A DNA stretch of 64,000 nt from Gammaproteobacteria bacterium (GTDB lineage Bacteria; Pseudomonadota; Gammaproteobacteria; Pseudomonadales; Pseudohongiellaceae), in NCBI GenBank assembly GCA_002711845.1, contig PASF01000008.1, forward strand, positions 286,019 to 350,018, read 5' to 3'. A program made the translations under genes and the position numbers. Shown piece by piece: positions 1-10,340 of the stretch; position 1 is the first letter of the stretch; each line of letters starts with the position of its first letter. A model generated the notes under the pieces. The model saw only the letters and a program-made list of their open reading frames with translations, searched no databases and was not told the origin of the DNA.

Positions 1-1012
1 GCCGCAATTGCCAGTGGTGCCAGTTGATCTCTGGCTGCGCGTCGTCGCCGGCGCCCAGCAGTTCGTCCTGGACACGTTGAACCAGACGCCAGCCCGGCGT
101 CTGTCCGGTTTCGCGCAACAGCCAGTGACGCAGCACCAGCCGCTGTCGGGCGGCGGACAGTGCCTGCAGCCCGGTGCAGCTCAGGCGATCGCTGTCCGCA
201 GGTGACAGCAACGCCAGCAACTCGTCGGCCAGCTCACGCAACACACTGTCGGCATCGGCCCCCAGCGCCGCCGTGCGCGCCACACTTTGCCGCCAGCCCG
301 ACCAGTGCGAGGCCAGCAGCGGCATGATGCGGTGACGCAGAAAATTCCTGCTCAAGCTGTCATCGCTGTTGCTGTCATCTTCCACCCAGCGTACCGCATG
401 CACAGCAGCCCAGCGCTCCAGCTGCTCGCGTGGCAATGCCAGCAGCGGTCGCCAAAGAATGCCCGCGCCCAACGGGCGGCTTTCCGGCATGCCGGCCAGA
501 CCGCGCGGACCGGCCGCACGCAGCAGCCGCAGCATCACGGTCTCCAGCTGATCATCCTGGTGATGAGCCAGCAGCAACGCTTCGTCAGCCGCCAGTTCCT
601 GCTCAAACACCGCATACCGCGATGCCCTGGCTCTTGCTTCCAGGCCCTGCCCCGGCGCCCGTGAAACATTCACCTGATGCGCCGCAAAAACAATATCCAG
701 CTCGTGGCACACCGCCTGGCAATGCGACTGCCAGTCTGCCGCGTGGACGCTGATGCCGTGGTTGACATGCACCACCCGCAGCGCGGCAAAAGGCGATGCC
801 GCCAGCACACGACGGCAGGCATGCAACAGCACCATGGAATCCAGACCACCGCTGAGCCCCAGCACCAGTCGCTGACAGGCCGGATACTGCTGCCGCAACC
901 GCAATAGGGAACTGGCCAGGGCCTGCTCCAGGCCATGGCGATCAGTTGCCAGCAAGTTCAATTGCATGCGGGAAATATCGGGTTCTGTCGGATGGCTGTC
1001 AGTCATGGTCAT
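1..1012 (-). CDS. tilS: tRNA(Ile)-lysidine synthase TilS, 3' end outside window
   Basis: TilS converts cytidine 34 of the CAU-anticodon tRNA-Ile to lysidine with ATP and lysine, so the tRNA reads AUA instead of AUG. The minus-strand frame is open from 1012 to the left edge, about 337 codons. It holds the N-type ATP-pyrophosphatase P-loop, seen as LSGGLDSMVLLH around 825-860, followed by the family's HVNHG and HHQDDQLET motifs. An in-frame TGA lies just upstream (1019-1021), so translation must begin at ATG 1012 or ATG 1006. It follows accA with a 24-base gap and is the last visible gene of the rpsB-to-tilS cluster. The C-terminal end is not in the window. Confidence 0.93.
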   Translation of the reverse strand, partial: MTMTDSHPTEPDISRMQLNLLATDRHGLEQALASSLLRLRQQYPACQRLVLGLSGGLDSMVLLHACRRVLAASPFAALRVVHVNHGISVHAADWQSHCQAVCHELDIVFAAHQVNVSRAPGQGLEARARASRYAVFEQELAADEALLLAHHQDDQLETVMLRLLRAAGPRGLAGMPESRPLGAGILWRPLLALPREQLERWAAVHAVRWVEDDSNSDDSLSRNFLRHRIMPLLASHWSGWRQSVARTAALGADADSVLRELADELLALLSPADSDRLSCTGLQALSAARQRLVLRHWLLRETGQTPGWRLVQRVQDELLGAGDDAQPEINWHHWQLR

Positions 1013-1036
1013 GTGCCCTCAGGCCCATGGCGACGG

Positions 1037-1990
1037 TCAGCTACTGATGCCATAACTCATCAGACGCTTGTAGCGGCGCTCCACCAGGTCATCAATTTCC
1101 ATGCTCTGTAATCGCTCAACCTGGTCAATCAGTGCTGTCTTCATATTGGCCGCCATGGCCTTGACATCACGGTGCGCGCCACCCAGCGGCTCCGGGATGG
1201 TGGTGTCGACAATGCCCAGCTCTTCCAGGCGGGTCGAGGTCACCCCCATGGCTTCTGCCGCATCGGGCGCATGTTCGGACGACTTCCACAAAATGGTGGC
1301 ACACCCTTCCGGCGTGATCACCGTATAGGTGGAATACTGCAGCATGTTCAGGTGGTCGGCGATACCGATGGCGATGGCCCCACCGGAGTTGGCTTCGCCG
1401 GTGACCGTGGCAATCAGCGGGGTTTTGACCCGCGACATCATCGCCATGTTCTCGGCAATCGCTTCATTGATACCGCGCTCTTCAGCGTCAATGCCCGGAT
1501 AGGCACCGGGCGTGTCAATAAAGGACAGCACCGGCAGCTGGAAACGCTCGGCCAGCTCAATCAGGCGGCGCGCCTTGCGGTAACCTTCCGGGCGCGGCAT
1601 GCCAAAATTGTGGCGTACCTTCTCCTTGGTCCCGCGACCCTTCTGGTGACCAATCACCATCACCGGTTTGCCATCCAGCCGGGCAATGCCGCCGATCAGC
1701 GCCATGTCATCAGCAAACAGCCGATCACCGTGCAGCTCATCAAAATCATCAAAAATATGTTGAATATAATCAAGGGTATAGGGTCGCAGCGGGTGGCGGG
1801 CGACCTGTGAGATCTGCCACGGGCTGAGGTTGCCGTAGATCTTCTCGGTCAGCTTGGTGTTCTTTTCCTTAAGCTTTTGAATTTCATCACTAATATTGAG
1901 GTCATTGTCATCGCTGACAAGGCGCAGCTCGTTGATCTTGACTTCCAGATCAGCAATGGGTTGTTCAAAATCCAGATAATTCGGGTTCAT
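1037..1990 (-). CDS. accA: Acetyl-CoA carboxylase carboxyltransferase subunit alpha
   Basis: AccA and AccD together transfer the carboxyl group from carboxybiotin to acetyl-CoA, giving malonyl-CoA, the committed step of fatty-acid synthesis in the cytoplasm. The 317-residue product has the family's usual length. It starts [19 protein letters not shown], the conserved coiled N-terminus. It also shows the crotonase-fold core with [20 protein letters not shown] sequence (here [10 protein letters not shown]) and the GGAIAIG segment that forms the acyl-CoA oxyanion hole. It lies 61 bases after dnaE and 24 before tilS, the standard gammaproteobacterial order. Nothing unusual was seen. Confidence 0.97.
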   Translation of the reverse strand: MNPNYLDFEQPIADLEVKINELRLVSDDNDLNISDEIQKLKEKNTKLTEKIYGNLSPWQISQVARHPLRPYTLDYIQHIFDDFDELHGDRLFADDMALIGGIARLDGKPVMVIGHQKGRGTKEKVRHNFGMPRPEGYRKARRLIELAERFQLPVLSFIDTPGAYPGIDAEERGINEAIAENMAMMSRVKTPLIATVTGEANSGGAIAIGIADHLNMLQYSTYTVITPEGCATILWKSSEHAPDAAEAMGVTSTRLEELGIVDTTIPEPLGGAHRDVKAMAANMKTALIDQVERLQSMEIDDLVERRYKRLMSYGISS

Positions 1991-2051
1991 AATCGCGTCT
2001 GTTCCGGCCTGAGTCGGTCAATTAATGCAGTCATGATAGCAAAGTTAAGGC

Positions 2052-5000
2052 TCATCGGTAAGCAATGCTGACAGCGTTTGCCCCACAAAGCAGATGCAGC
2101 TCCTGAATCAGGTCCTGATCGGGCAGCACCTGCCAGTGTTCACCCAGTTGCAGACTGCCGGCTATTTCCGGGCGCCGGTAGTGGATGCGTACCGGGCAGC
2201 TGGGGGGCAGTTCGGGTGGCATCAGTTCGGCGTTGGGCGGCACCTGCCCGTCAGCCTGGGTGTCGGGTTGTGCCGCCGGCGCCTGCCGATAGGGCTGCAG
2301 CACGTTGGCGAGCCGGCTGGTGAAGTCCGGGGTCATGCGCTCCGCGCTCAGGTTCAGCTCAATGGCCCGGGCAAAGCGCTGACGCGCCTGGGTCAGGTTC
2401 AGCACTTCCCGGGCCCGGCCCCGCATGGCACCCTTGAAGTCATCCATGGACACCTGGCAATCCACCACCAGAATGGCGTCCTTCTGCAATAACTCGCGAA
2501 ACTGCTCGTACTCTTTGGCGAACAGCGAAATTTCCAGCCGGCCGCTGCGATCATCCAGGGTGATGAAGGCAATGTTGTCACCGCGCTTGCTGCGCATGGT
2601 ACGCGTGCTGACCAGCAGCCCCGCAACCCATTGGCTTTCGCGCTCCGGGCGCAGATTCGCCAGCCGGTCCCGGGTCAGCTGTTTGAGTTCCGGCAGGTAT
2701 TCATCGATCGGGTGCCCGCTCAGGTACAGCCCCAGCGTGTCGCGCTCGGCCTGCAGACGTCTCTGCTGCGTCCATGGGCGCACGTTGATGACCCCGGCGC
2801 TCACCTCCGGCTCCGGCACCGGCGCAATATCACCAAACATGTCCAGCACACCGGCGGCCTGGTTACGGCTGCTCTGCTCGGCCGCCTGCACGGTATCGGG
2901 CAGCGCCGCCATCAGCTGGGCACGGGTGTGATCGGTATCAGCGTCCACCAGATGGTCCAGCGCACCGGCGCGGATCATCGCCTCCAGGGCGCGCTTGTTG
3001 ACGGTTCGCAGGTCCACCCGCGAGCAGAAATCCAGCAGCGAGCTGAACGGACCACCTGCCTTGCGGGCAGCAATGATGGCGTTGATCGGGCCTTCACCCA
3101 GCCCCTTGATCGCGCCCAGGCCATAGACAATCTCGCCCTGCTGGTTGACGGTAAAGTTGTAGGCACCGACATTGACATCGGGCACCACCAGCGGCAGCTG
3201 CATTTCCCGGCACTCTTCAATCAGTGTCACCACTTTGTCGGTGTTCTGCATATCTGCCGATAACACTGCGGCCATGAAGTACGCCGGGTAATGTTTCTTC
3301 AGCCAGGCCGTCTGATAGGACACCAGGGCGTACGCCGCCGAGTGCGATTTGTTGAAACCGTAACCGGCAAATTTTTCCATCAGGTCGAAAATCGACCCCG
3401 CCAGCTCGGCGTCAATGCCACGCTCGTCGGCGCCGGCCAGGAAGAAGCTGCGCTGCTTGTCCATCTCTTCCTGCTTCTTTTTACCCATGGCGCGGCGCAG
3501 CATGTCCGCATTACCCAGCGTGAAGTTGGCCAGCACCTGGGCAATCTGCATCACCTGCTCCTGATACAGGATGATGCCGTAGGTGTTCTTTAACACGGGC
3601 TCCAGGTCCGGGTGCGGATAGCTGCTGTCGGCGCGCCCGTGTTTACGGTTGATAAAGTCGTCCACCATGCCGGACTGCAGGGGACCCGGCCGGAACAGCG
3701 CCACCAGTGCCACAATGTCCTCAAAACAGCTGGGCAGCAGTTTGCGGATCAGCTCCTTCATGCCCCGCGATTCCAGCTGGAACACCGCTGTGGTTTCAGC
3801 GCGCTGCAGCAGCTCATAGACGCTGACGTCATCCAGCGGAATGCTGCGGATATCGAGTTTGTTGTGCTGATGCGCGGGTTCCTGTGCATTGATCATTTTG
3901 ACAGCCCAGTCAATAATGGTCAGCGTGCGCAGGCCCAGAAAGTCAAACTTGACCAGACCCGCGGTTTCCACATCATTCTTGTCAAACTGGGTCACCAGGC
4001 TGTCGCCGTTCTCGTCACAGTACAGCGGCGAGAAATCGGTCAGCCGCGTCGGTGCGATCACCACCCCCCCGGCGTGTTTGCCCACATTACGGGTGATGCC
4101 TTCCAGTTTGAAGGCCATGTCCATGATTTCCTGGGCGTCCTCATCGCTGTCGATAAACTCCGGCAGCTGCGGTTCCATCTCCATGGCCTTGGTCAGCGTC
4201 ATGCCCGGTTCAAACGGGATCAACTTGGACAGCTTGTCAGCCAGCCCGTAGGACTTGCCCTGCACCCGTGCCACGTCGCGCACAACCGCCTTGGCCGCCA
4301 TGGTGCCAAAGGTAATGATCTGCGATACCGCCTCCTTGCCATACAGTTCTGCCACGTGGGCAATCACCCGGTCCCGCCCTTCCATGCAGAAGTCAACGTC
4401 AAAGTCGGGCATCGACACCCGCTCCGGGTTCAGGAAACGCTCGAACAGCAGGTCATAACGCAACGGGTCCAGATCGGTGATACCCAGCGCGTAAGCGACG
4501 ATGGAACCGGCACCGGAACCCCGGCCCGGCCCGACCGGAATATCATTGTTCTTGGCCCACTGGATAAACTCCATGACGATCAGGAAGTAACCCGGAAAGC
4601 CCATCTGGATGATCACGTTCAGCTCAAAATCCAGACGCTCATAATAGGGCTGACAGAACGCGGCAAACTCGTCCTCTGCCGCCTGTGGGCCACGAATTTC
4701 GCGGAACAGTCTGGGCAGATGCTGGTCCAGGCCCTGGCGGCTGACCTGACGGAAAAACTCATCCATGGTCAGCCCGTCGGGCACAGGATAGTTCGGCAGA
4801 TAGGGTTTGCCCAGTTCCAGTTCCAGCGTGCAGCGCCGGGCAATCTGCACGGTGTTTTCGATGGCCTCGGGCAGGTCATCAAACAGAGCAATCATTTCTT
4901 CCGGGCTGCGCAGGTACTGCTGATCGGAGTAATGCCGGGGCCGGCGCGGATCATCCAGGGTGCGGCGCTCATGGATACAGACCCGCACCTCGTGCGCTTC

Positions 5001-5639
5001 AAAGTCCTCACTGTTGATGAAACGCACATCGTTGGTGGCCACCACCGGACAGCCGGTCTCTGCGGCCAGCTGCACCGCCGCCTGCAGGTAGGATTCCTCG
5101 CCCTGGCGTCCGCAGCGTTGCAGCTCGATGTAAAAACGGTTGGGGAACAGCTGCATGTACACGTCGAGCACTGCGCGCGCGGTCGCCCGATCGCTTTCCA
5201 TCAGTGCCCGGCCCAGCTCCCCGGTCATGCCACCAGACAGCGCGATCAGGCCTTCGGCATTGGCCTGCAGCCATTCGCGGCGCAATTGCGGCTCACCGTG
5301 GCCCTGCTTTTCCGTGTAGGACAGGGAGATCAGCCGGGTCAGGTTGCGGTAGCCCGCCAGGTTTTGTACCAGCAGCACCAGCGGAAACGGTTTGTCGGGA
5401 CGTTCGGGGTTTTCCAGCAGCACATCACAGCCACACACCGGCTTGACGCCCTGTGCCATGGCAGCGGTGTAGAACTTGATCATGGCGAACAGGTTGGCGT
5501 GATCAGTCACCGCCACCGCGGGCATGCCCATTTTGGCAATGGCTTCGATCAGGGGTTTGACGCGCACCAGGCCGTCGACCACGGAGTATTCGGTGTGGAC
5601 GCGCAGATGCACAAAATTCGACGGGACCAGCCGGGTCAT
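2052..5639 (-). CDS. dnaE: DNA polymerase III subunit alpha
   Basis: DnaE is the catalytic subunit of the replicative polymerase III holoenzyme. The chosen start at 5639 gives 1195 residues beginning MTRLVPSNFVHLRVHTEYS, which matches the N-terminal PHP domain. The frame stays open upstream, but that extension reads through the 18-bp repeat array and into the rnhB antisense strand, so I rejected it. The polymerase active-site aspartates are visible in MPDFDVDF, and GPGRGSGAGS lies about 50 residues before it. Helix-hairpin-helix and OB-fold segments follow towards the C-terminus. The gene is of normal length for proteobacterial DnaE1. A 77-base spacer carrying repeats separates it from rnhB. 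Confidence 0.96.
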   Translation of the reverse strand: MTRLVPSNFVHLRVHTEYSVVDGLVRVKPLIEAIAKMGMPAVAVTDHANLFAMIKFYTAAMAQGVKPVCGCDVLLENPERPDKPFPLVLLVQNLAGYRNLTRLISLSYTEKQGHGEPQLRREWLQANAEGLIALSGGMTGELGRALMESDRATARAVLDVYMQLFPNRFYIELQRCGRQGEESYLQAAVQLAAETGCPVVATNDVRFINSEDFEAHEVRVCIHERRTLDDPRRPRHYSDQQYLRSPEEMIALFDDLPEAIENTVQIARRCTLELELGKPYLPNYPVPDGLTMDEFFRQVSRQGLDQHLPRLFREIRGPQAAEDEFAAFCQPYYERLDFELNVIIQMGFPGYFLIVMEFIQWAKNNDIPVGPGRGSGAGSIVAYALGITDLDPLRYDLLFERFLNPERVSMPDFDVDFCMEGRDRVIAHVAELYGKEAVSQIITFGTMAAKAVVRDVARVQGKSYGLADKLSKLIPFEPGMTLTKAMEMEPQLPEFIDSDEDAQEIMDMAFKLEGITRNVGKHAGGVVIAPTRLTDFSPLYCDENGDSLVTQFDKNDVETAGLVKFDFLGLRTLTIIDWAVKMINAQEPAHQHNKLDIRSIPLDDVSVYELLQRAETTAVFQLESRGMKELIRKLLPSCFEDIVALVALFRPGPLQSGMVDDFINRKHGRADSSYPHPDLEPVLKNTYGIILYQEQVMQIAQVLANFTLGNADMLRRAMGKKKQEEMDKQRSFFLAGADERGIDAELAGSIFDLMEKFAGYGFNKSHSAAYALVSYQTAWLKKHYPAYFMAAVLSADMQNTDKVVTLIEECREMQLPLVVPDVNVGAYNFTVNQQGEIVYGLGAIKGLGEGPINAIIAARKAGGPFSSLLDFCSRVDLRTVNKRALEAMIRAGALDHLVDADTDHTRAQLMAALPDTVQAAEQSSRNQAAGVLDMFGDIAPVPEPEVSAGVINVRPWTQQRRLQAERDTLGLYLSGHPIDEYLPELKQLTRDRLANLRPERESQWVAGLLVSTRTMRSKRGDNIAFITLDDRSGRLEISLFAKEYEQFRELLQKDAILVVDCQVSMDDFKGAMRGRAREVLNLTQARQRFARAIELNLSAERMTPDFTSRLANVLQPYRQAPAAQPDTQADGQVPPNAELMPPELPPSCPVRIHYRRPEIAGSLQLGEHWQVLPDQDLIQELHLLCGANAVSIAYR

Positions 5640-5669
5640 ACGTTCTCCAGGATTGTTGCTTTTTATTGG

Positions 5670-5741
5670 CTCAGGGCTGTTTATTCGCTCAGGGCTGTTG
5701 TTGCGCTCAGGGCTGTTTACGTGCTCAGGGCTGCAACACAG
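5670..5741. repeat. 18-bp tandem array, copy A (core CTCAGGGCTGTT)
   Basis: Four units begin at 5670, 5688, 5706 and 5724, an exact 18-base period. Each starts CTCAGGGCTG followed by variable bases. The third unit contains the rnhB stop codon (5717-5719), and the fourth lies inside the last rnhB codons. The same core, in inverse orientation and with the same period, occurs at 25098-25187. Copy number and phase are exact; function is unknown. Confidence 0.9.
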
Positions 5742-6346
5742 CGTGCCACCGGTGCGTAGCTGCGGCGGTGCGCCGGGCACGGACCCAGCTTTGCCAGCGC
5801 CGCCATGTGTGCTTTGGTCGGATAACCCTTGTGCCGGGCAAACCCGTAACCGGGGTACTGCTGGTCCAGCTTGACCATCACCCGGTCGCGGGCCACCTTG
5901 GCCAGCACCGACGCGGCGGCAATACAGTCCAGCCGGCTGTCGCCCTTCACCAGGGCCTGCGACGCATATCGCCAGGGCGGGCAATGCGTGCCATCAACAT
6001 AAACAAAGTCCGGCTGGGTTGCCAGCATTGTCACCGCTTTTTCCATGGCGTGCAGTGTGGCCTGAAAAATGTTGAGACGATCAATCTCGGGGGCCGCAAT
6101 ACCGACGATGGCATAACTGATGGCCTGCGCCTGAATCAGCTCAAACAACTGCTCGCGGCGCGACTCGCTGAGCTTTTTGGAATCATTCAGGCCCGGCAGG
6201 TCATAGTCGACCGGCAGTATCACGGCGGCGGCATACACCTCGCCTGCCAGCGGGCCCCGGCCGGCCTCGTCAACCCCGGCGATCATGGGTGCCTGACCGC
6301 CACCATTAGGCAGCTCAAGGGTAAGCGCCGCTGCCCGCTGCATCAC
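5717..6346 (-). CDS. rnhB: Ribonuclease HII
   Basis: RNase HII cleaves the RNA strand of RNA:DNA hybrids and starts removal of misincorporated ribonucleotides. The 209-residue product carries the signature IAGVDEAGRGPLAGEV near residue 22, with the metal-binding Asp and Glu, and NDSKKLSESRRE around residue 75. The conserved aspartate of the YVDGTHCP region and the C-terminal GYPT segment are present. The start overlaps the lpxB stop by four bases, implying translational coupling. The last codons run into an 18-bp repeat array, and the C-terminus CVAALST is probably set by that repeat. Confidence 0.95.
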   Translation of the reverse strand: MMQRAAALTLELPNGGGQAPMIAGVDEAGRGPLAGEVYAAAVILPVDYDLPGLNDSKKLSESRREQLFELIQAQAISYAIVGIAAPEIDRLNIFQATLHAMEKAVTMLATQPDFVYVDGTHCPPWRYASQALVKGDSRLDCIAAASVLAKVARDRVMVKLDQQYPGYGFARHKGYPTKAHMAALAKLGPCPAHRRSYAPVARCVAALST

Positions 6347-7518
6347 CGGGCCTCCCCGGCTGACGCGTCCAGTAGCTGGCTGACGGCGGCAGCGGCCTGC
6401 TGATCGGCGTCCAGACGAATCGACTGATGGATCGCCTCAAAGGCGTCATACAGGCTCTCCTGGCGCTCAGGGTCATCCAGCCACGCCAGCACCTCAGCGC
6501 TGACCACCGGTGCGGTCACCTGATCCTGTAACAGCTCCGGCACCAGCTCGCGCCCCGCCAGCAGATTGGGCAATGAAATAAACGGAATTTTCACCAGACG
6601 CCGGGCCAGCGCCCAGGTCAGTGCCGACAGGCGATAACACACCACCATCGGCCGCTTCAGCAGCAGGGCTTCCAGCGTCGCCGTACCCGAGGCCAGCAAC
6701 ACCAGATCCGAGGCCTGCATCGCCTCATGCGAGCGCCCGTCGGTGACGATGAAGGCGTCGCGGATCGCCGGCGGCAGCAATGCCTGTGCCAGCATGCCAT
6801 CAATCTGTTCCCGGCGACGCTCATTGGCGCAGGGAATGACAAAACACAGATCCGGCTTCTTCTCCAGGCACAATAATGCCGCGGCAATAAACACCGGTGC
6901 CAGGCGCTGCACCTCATCCTTGCGACTGCCCGGCATCAGGCACAGCACCGGTGTGGATGCCGGTAGCTGCAATGACGCCCGCGCCTGCTGCCGGATCACT
7001 GTCTGATCCTGACCCGGCGCGATCCGGTCGGCCAGCGAATGGCCAACACAGTGCACAGCCATGCCGTGCTGTTGATAAATCTCGGATTCAAAGGGAAACA
7101 GGGCCAGCATCAGATCAACCGCGCGGGCAATCTTCTTCAGACGCCCCCTGCCCCAGGCCCAGACGCTGGGACTGACATAGTGCACCGTCCTGATACCGGC
7201 ATCGTGCAGGTTCTGTTCCAGACGAAGATTAAAACCGGGCGAGTCAATGCCGATAAACACCGCCGCACGCTCATCCACAAACAGCCTGACCAGGTCGCGC
7301 TTGAGCCGCAGCAGTTCCGGCAGGCGGCCCAGCGGCTCAACAAACCCCATGACCGACAGCCGCTCCATGGGCGTGATCGATTCAAAGCCCTGCGCCAGCA
7401 TCAGCGGGCCGCCCACACCGGCAAACCGGGCCTGCGGATAACGCTGACGGATGGCCTGCATCAGGCCGGCGCCCAGCATGTCACCCGACGTTTCTCCAGC
7501 CACCATGCCGATCAGCAT
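6343..7518 (-). CDS. lpxB: Lipid-A-disaccharide synthase
   Basis: LpxB is the membrane-associated GT19 glycosyltransferase that joins UDP-2,3-diacylglucosamine and lipid X to form the lipid A disaccharide. The 391-residue product begins [19 protein letters not shown], the diagnostic N-terminal GExSGD motif. It also has GVGGPLM, the SPSVWAWG segment and the nucleotide-binding LMPGSRKDEV. Length is typical. The ATG shares one base with the lpxA stop (TGATG), and the 3' end overlaps rnhB by four bases, so lpxA-lpxB-rnhB are tightly coupled. Confidence 0.97.
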   Translation of the reverse strand: MLIGMVAGETSGDMLGAGLMQAIRQRYPQARFAGVGGPLMLAQGFESITPMERLSVMGFVEPLGRLPELLRLKRDLVRLFVDERAAVFIGIDSPGFNLRLEQNLHDAGIRTVHYVSPSVWAWGRGRLKKIARAVDLMLALFPFESEIYQQHGMAVHCVGHSLADRIAPGQDQTVIRQQARASLQLPASTPVLCLMPGSRKDEVQRLAPVFIAAALLCLEKKPDLCFVIPCANERRREQIDGMLAQALLPPAIRDAFIVTDGRSHEAMQASDLVLLASGTATLEALLLKRPMVVCYRLSALTWALARRLVKIPFISLPNLLAGRELVPELLQDQVTAPVVSAEVLAWLDDPERQESLYDAFEAIHQSIRLDADQQAAAAVSQLLDASAGEAR

Positions 7519-8288
7519 CAGCGATGTATGCCCTTGGCCGAACCCTTGATGGATTGCAGCATGACGTCCACGGCCGGCGTGGTCGCCGCCATCTCTGCCA
7601 GCTGCGTCTGTGCTTCCTGCAGGCTCAGGCCTTTCTTGTAGATGATCTTGAAGGCGCGACGGATCTCTTTCACGGTTGCCGCGTCAAAACCGCGCCGCTC
7701 CAGGCCCACCGTGTTGACGCTGCGCACCGCTGCCGGACTGCCACTGACAATCACATAGGCCGGTACGTCGTGGGAAATGTGCGTCATGCCCCCTACCATG
7801 GCATGCGCACCAATACGCAGGAACTGATTGACGCCGGCATAACCGCCCAGAATCACCCAGTCCTCAACAATCGCATGCCCGGACAAACCGGCATTGTTGG
7901 CAAACACGGTGTTGCTGCCGACAATACAGTCGTGGGCGACATGGACATAGGCCATCATCAGGTTGTTGTCACCGATGCGCGTGATGCCACCGCCTGACGC
8001 CGTACCCCGATGCAGGGTGCAGCCTTCACGGATGATGTTGCCGTCGCCGATTTCCAGCCAGGTGTCTTCACCGGCAAATTTCTTGTCCGCCGGGTCTTCG
8101 CCGACCGACGCAAACTGATAGACTTTGTTGTTCCTGCCCATCCGGGTATTGGCCTTGATGATCACATGTGAGCTGATCTCCGTGCCTTCACCAATCTCGA
8201 CATTGGCCCCGATGATGCTCCATGGCCCCACGGTGACGTTGTCTGCCAGCCTCGCGGAGGGATGGATGATTGCGTGTGTATCGATCAC
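7518..8288 (-). CDS. lpxA: UDP-N-acetylglucosamine acyltransferase LpxA
   Basis: LpxA transfers a 3-hydroxyacyl chain from ACP to the 3-OH of UDP-GlcNAc, the first step of lipid A synthesis. The chosen GTG start at 8288 gives 256 residues beginning (V)[13 protein letters not shown], which matches the family N-terminus. It forms a GTGA overlap with the fabZ stop. A longer ATG start at 8312 would intrude 28 bases into fabZ and add residues the family lacks. Left-handed beta-helix hexapeptide repeats run through the first two thirds. The catalytic histidine lies in the AYVHVAHDC segment. A helical C-terminal domain follows. Confidence 0.95.
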   Translation of the reverse strand: MIDTHAIIHPSARLADNVTVGPWSIIGANVEIGEGTEISSHVIIKANTRMGRNNKVYQFASVGEDPADKKFAGEDTWLEIGDGNIIREGCTLHRGTASGGGITRIGDNNLMMAYVHVAHDCIVGSNTVFANNAGLSGHAIVEDWVILGGYAGVNQFLRIGAHAMVGGMTHISHDVPAYVIVSGSPAAVRSVNTVGLERRGFDAATVKEIRRAFKIIYKKGLSLQEAQTQLAEMAATTPAVDVMLQSIKGSAKGIHR

Positions 8289-8731
8289 TGTTCTCGCTTC
8301 CTCTCCGCGCACATGATGGTGGCTTCACCAACCAGCTCGTCACCCACCGACGCCCGACAGGCGAACTTGTAGATGCCACGCTTGCTGGTAATGATGGTGG
8401 CCTCCAGCGTTAAACAGTCACCTGGCACCACCGGACGCTTCAGGCGCACATCGTCGGCACCGACAAAATAGTACAGGTAGCCGTCCTTGGGTTTTTTCTC
8501 CTGGCTCTTGAAGCCCAGGACACCGGCCGCCTGTGCCAGTGCTTCAATGATCAGCACCCCCGGCATGATCGGATAGTCAGGGAAGTGGCCATTAAAAAAC
8601 GGCTCATTGACACTGACATTCTTGTAGGCCACGATCGATTTGCCCATCTCCATGCTGACCACACGATCAACCAGCAAAAACGGATAGCGCTGCGGCAGGT
8701 ATTCCTTGATTTCTTCGACGTTCATCATCAT
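8285..8731 (-). CDS. fabZ: 3-hydroxyacyl-ACP dehydratase FabZ
   Basis: FabZ dehydrates 3-hydroxyacyl-ACP in fatty-acid elongation and competes with LpxA/LpxD for substrate. The product has the motif [13 protein letters not shown] near the N-terminus and the active-site [12 protein letters not shown], in which His and a downstream Glu (IIEALAQ) are catalytic. I chose ATG 8731 because AGGA lies eight bases upstream and it begins one base after the lpxD stop, giving 148 residues. Two further ATGs follow directly. A start at 8758 would overlap lpxD by 26 bases. The stop overlaps the lpxA GTG by four bases. Confidence 0.94.
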   Translation of the reverse strand: MMMNVEEIKEYLPQRYPFLLVDRVVSMEMGKSIVAYKNVSVNEPFFNGHFPDYPIMPGVLIIEALAQAAGVLGFKSQEKKPKDGYLYYFVGADDVRLKRPVVPGDCLTLEATIITSKRGIYKFACRASVGDELVGEATIMCAERKREQ

Positions 8732-8732
8732 G

Positions 8733-9812
8733 TTATTTTCCTGGTTCTGCAGGTTCATTGGGCAGAACCTGTTCCAATTTTTTGACTCGTTTGGACAGCC
8801 CGGACAATTTGCCGAGCGTCACCGCGTTGCGCTTCCAGAGACTGCTTTCCTGCAACAGCGTGCCGGATGAATACAGGCCCGGTTTGTCGATTGTCTGGCT
8901 GACCATGGACATGGCACTGACCGTGACCCGGTCGCAGATACTCAAATGGCCGGTGATGCCGACACCGCCGCCGATCACACAGTACCGGCCGATCCGGGTG
9001 CTGCCGGCCAGGGCACTGCAACCGCAGATCACCGTATGCGCCCCCACCACACAGTTGTGGCCAATCTGCACCTGATTGTCAATTTTCACCCCGTCTTCGA
9101 TGACAGTATCATCAAGTGCGCCGCGATCAATACAGCTGCCGGCCCCCACTTCCACGTCGGCACCCAGGGTGACAGCGCCCAGCTGGGCTATTTTCACTGA
9201 CCGTTCGCCGTCAAACGCAAACCCGAAGCCGTCCGCACCGATCACCGCGCCCGCGTGAATGATCGCGCGATCACCGATGCTGACCCCATGATACAGCGTC
9301 ACGTTGGCATACAGCGTAACATCGTCGCCCAGGCGACAATCGCGGCCCACCACACAGCCCGGGCCAATGCGACTGCCGGCGCCGATGACCGCGCCCGCCT
9401 CGATGACTGCCTGCGGACCGACACTGACCCGGCGACCCAAGGTGGCATCGGCACTGACCACCGCGCTGGCATGCACGTCAGCCTCGCGGCTGTGTTCCGC
9501 CGCTGCGTCTGCCGACGGCGCAAATAGCTGCGACGCCCGGGCGTAGGTCACGTAGGGCGAGCGGGACAACAGGCAGGGAACGTTAACCGTCGCGGCCAGA
9601 TCCGGGTGCAGAATCAGGGCACTGGCCTGACAATCGGCAAGCTGGCGGGCATATCGCGGGTTGCTCAGAAAGCTCAGATGCCCCGGACCGGCCCGCTTGA
9701 GTGTGGCCAGACCGTCAATCCGGGTCGCATCATCGCCTTGGACAGGGACATCCAGTTGTCGGGACAGTTCTTTCAAGGTAAAAGAAGGCTTCACCGCACG
9801 GGATCCTGTCAT
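8733..9812 (-). CDS. lpxD: UDP-3-O-(3-hydroxyacyl)glucosamine N-acyltransferase
   Basis: LpxD adds the N-linked 3-hydroxyacyl chain in the third step of lipid A synthesis. The 359-residue protein has the N-terminal uridine-binding domain ([30 protein letters not shown]). A long left-handed beta-helix of hexapeptide repeats follows, and the catalytic histidine is in the [21 protein letters not shown] region. A C-terminal helix (SKRVKKLEQ) resembles the ACP-recognition helix of the family. Its stop is one base from the fabZ start, and skp lies 15 bases upstream. Confidence 0.96.
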   Translation of the reverse strand: MTGSRAVKPSFTLKELSRQLDVPVQGDDATRIDGLATLKRAGPGHLSFLSNPRYARQLADCQASALILHPDLAATVNVPCLLSRSPYVTYARASQLFAPSADAAAEHSREADVHASAVVSADATLGRRVSVGPQAVIEAGAVIGAGSRIGPGCVVGRDCRLGDDVTLYANVTLYHGVSIGDRAIIHAGAVIGADGFGFAFDGERSVKIAQLGAVTLGADVEVGAGSCIDRGALDDTVIEDGVKIDNQVQIGHNCVVGAHTVICGCSALAGSTRIGRYCVIGGGVGITGHLSICDRVTVSAMSMVSQTIDKPGLYSSGTLLQESSLWKRNAVTLGKLSGLSKRVKKLEQVLPNEPAEPGK

Positions 9813-9827
9813 ACCGGCATGCCGGTA

Positions 9828-10340
9828 TTATTGCGCCATTTCGTTGAGTTTGGCGGTCACCAGCGTGGTGATGTTGTAGGCATTGTCAAAGTACGCCACC
9901 GATTCTGCGTTCAGCACCACATCGTAGCCGCCTTCTTCAACGACCGCTTCAATGGCCTGACCCAGACTTTGCCGCATACGCTCAACAAAGGCCTGCTGAC
10001 GCTGCTGCCAGGCATTCTGCAGACGCTCGGCGATGACCTGCATCTGTGCCTGCTTTTCTTCTGCATCCGAGTTCATTTCACGCATGTCCGCTTCGCTGAG
10101 GATGGACTCATCACGCTGGGCGCGCTCAATGATCTCGCGCAGCTCGGTGTTCAGACGCTCCAGGCGCTGTTCATCGGCACCGAACTCGGCGCGGGTATTG
10201 GCTTCCAGCTCCTGCGCGGCCGCCGAGCCGAACAGGGCCTGCTCCAGGTCAATGATGCCAATGGTTGGGCCCTGGGCGAATGCCACGCTGCTGCTCAGCA
10301 GCAAGGTGGCCATAATCAGTAATTTGTTCATTGTCTTCAC
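9828..10340 (-). CDS. skp: Periplasmic OmpH/Skp-family chaperone
   Basis: Skp is a trimeric periplasmic chaperone that holds unfolded outer-membrane proteins between Sec and BamA. The 170-residue product has a signal peptide ending VAFA-Q near residue 22. The short beta segment IGIIDLEQALFGS follows, then a charged, Glu/Gln/Arg-rich helical stretch consistent with the coiled-coil tentacles. The longest start is a GTG at 10340 with GGAG eight bases upstream. An ATG three codons later (10331) is an equally good signal-peptide start. It sits between bamA and lpxD, as in most gammaproteobacteria. Confidence 0.9.
   Translation of the reverse strand: MKTMNKLLIMATLLLSSSVAFAQGPTIGIIDLEQALFGSAAAQELEANTRAEFGADEQRLERLNTELREIIERAQRDESILSEADMREMNSDAEEKQAQMQVIAERLQNAWQQRQQAFVERMRQSLGQAIEAVVEEGGYDVVLNAESVAYFDNAYNITTLVTAKLNEMAQ

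Noticed and set aside
3612..5759. 715-codon plus-strand ORF opposite dnaE
   Set aside because: It mirrors the high-GC third positions of dnaE; His/Gln/Arg-rich composition without any domain.
5640..5984. 115-residue N-terminal extension of DnaE in the same frame
   Set aside because: It reads rnhB antisense sequence and the 18-bp array; the DnaE family starts at MTRLVPSNFVHLRVHTEYS.
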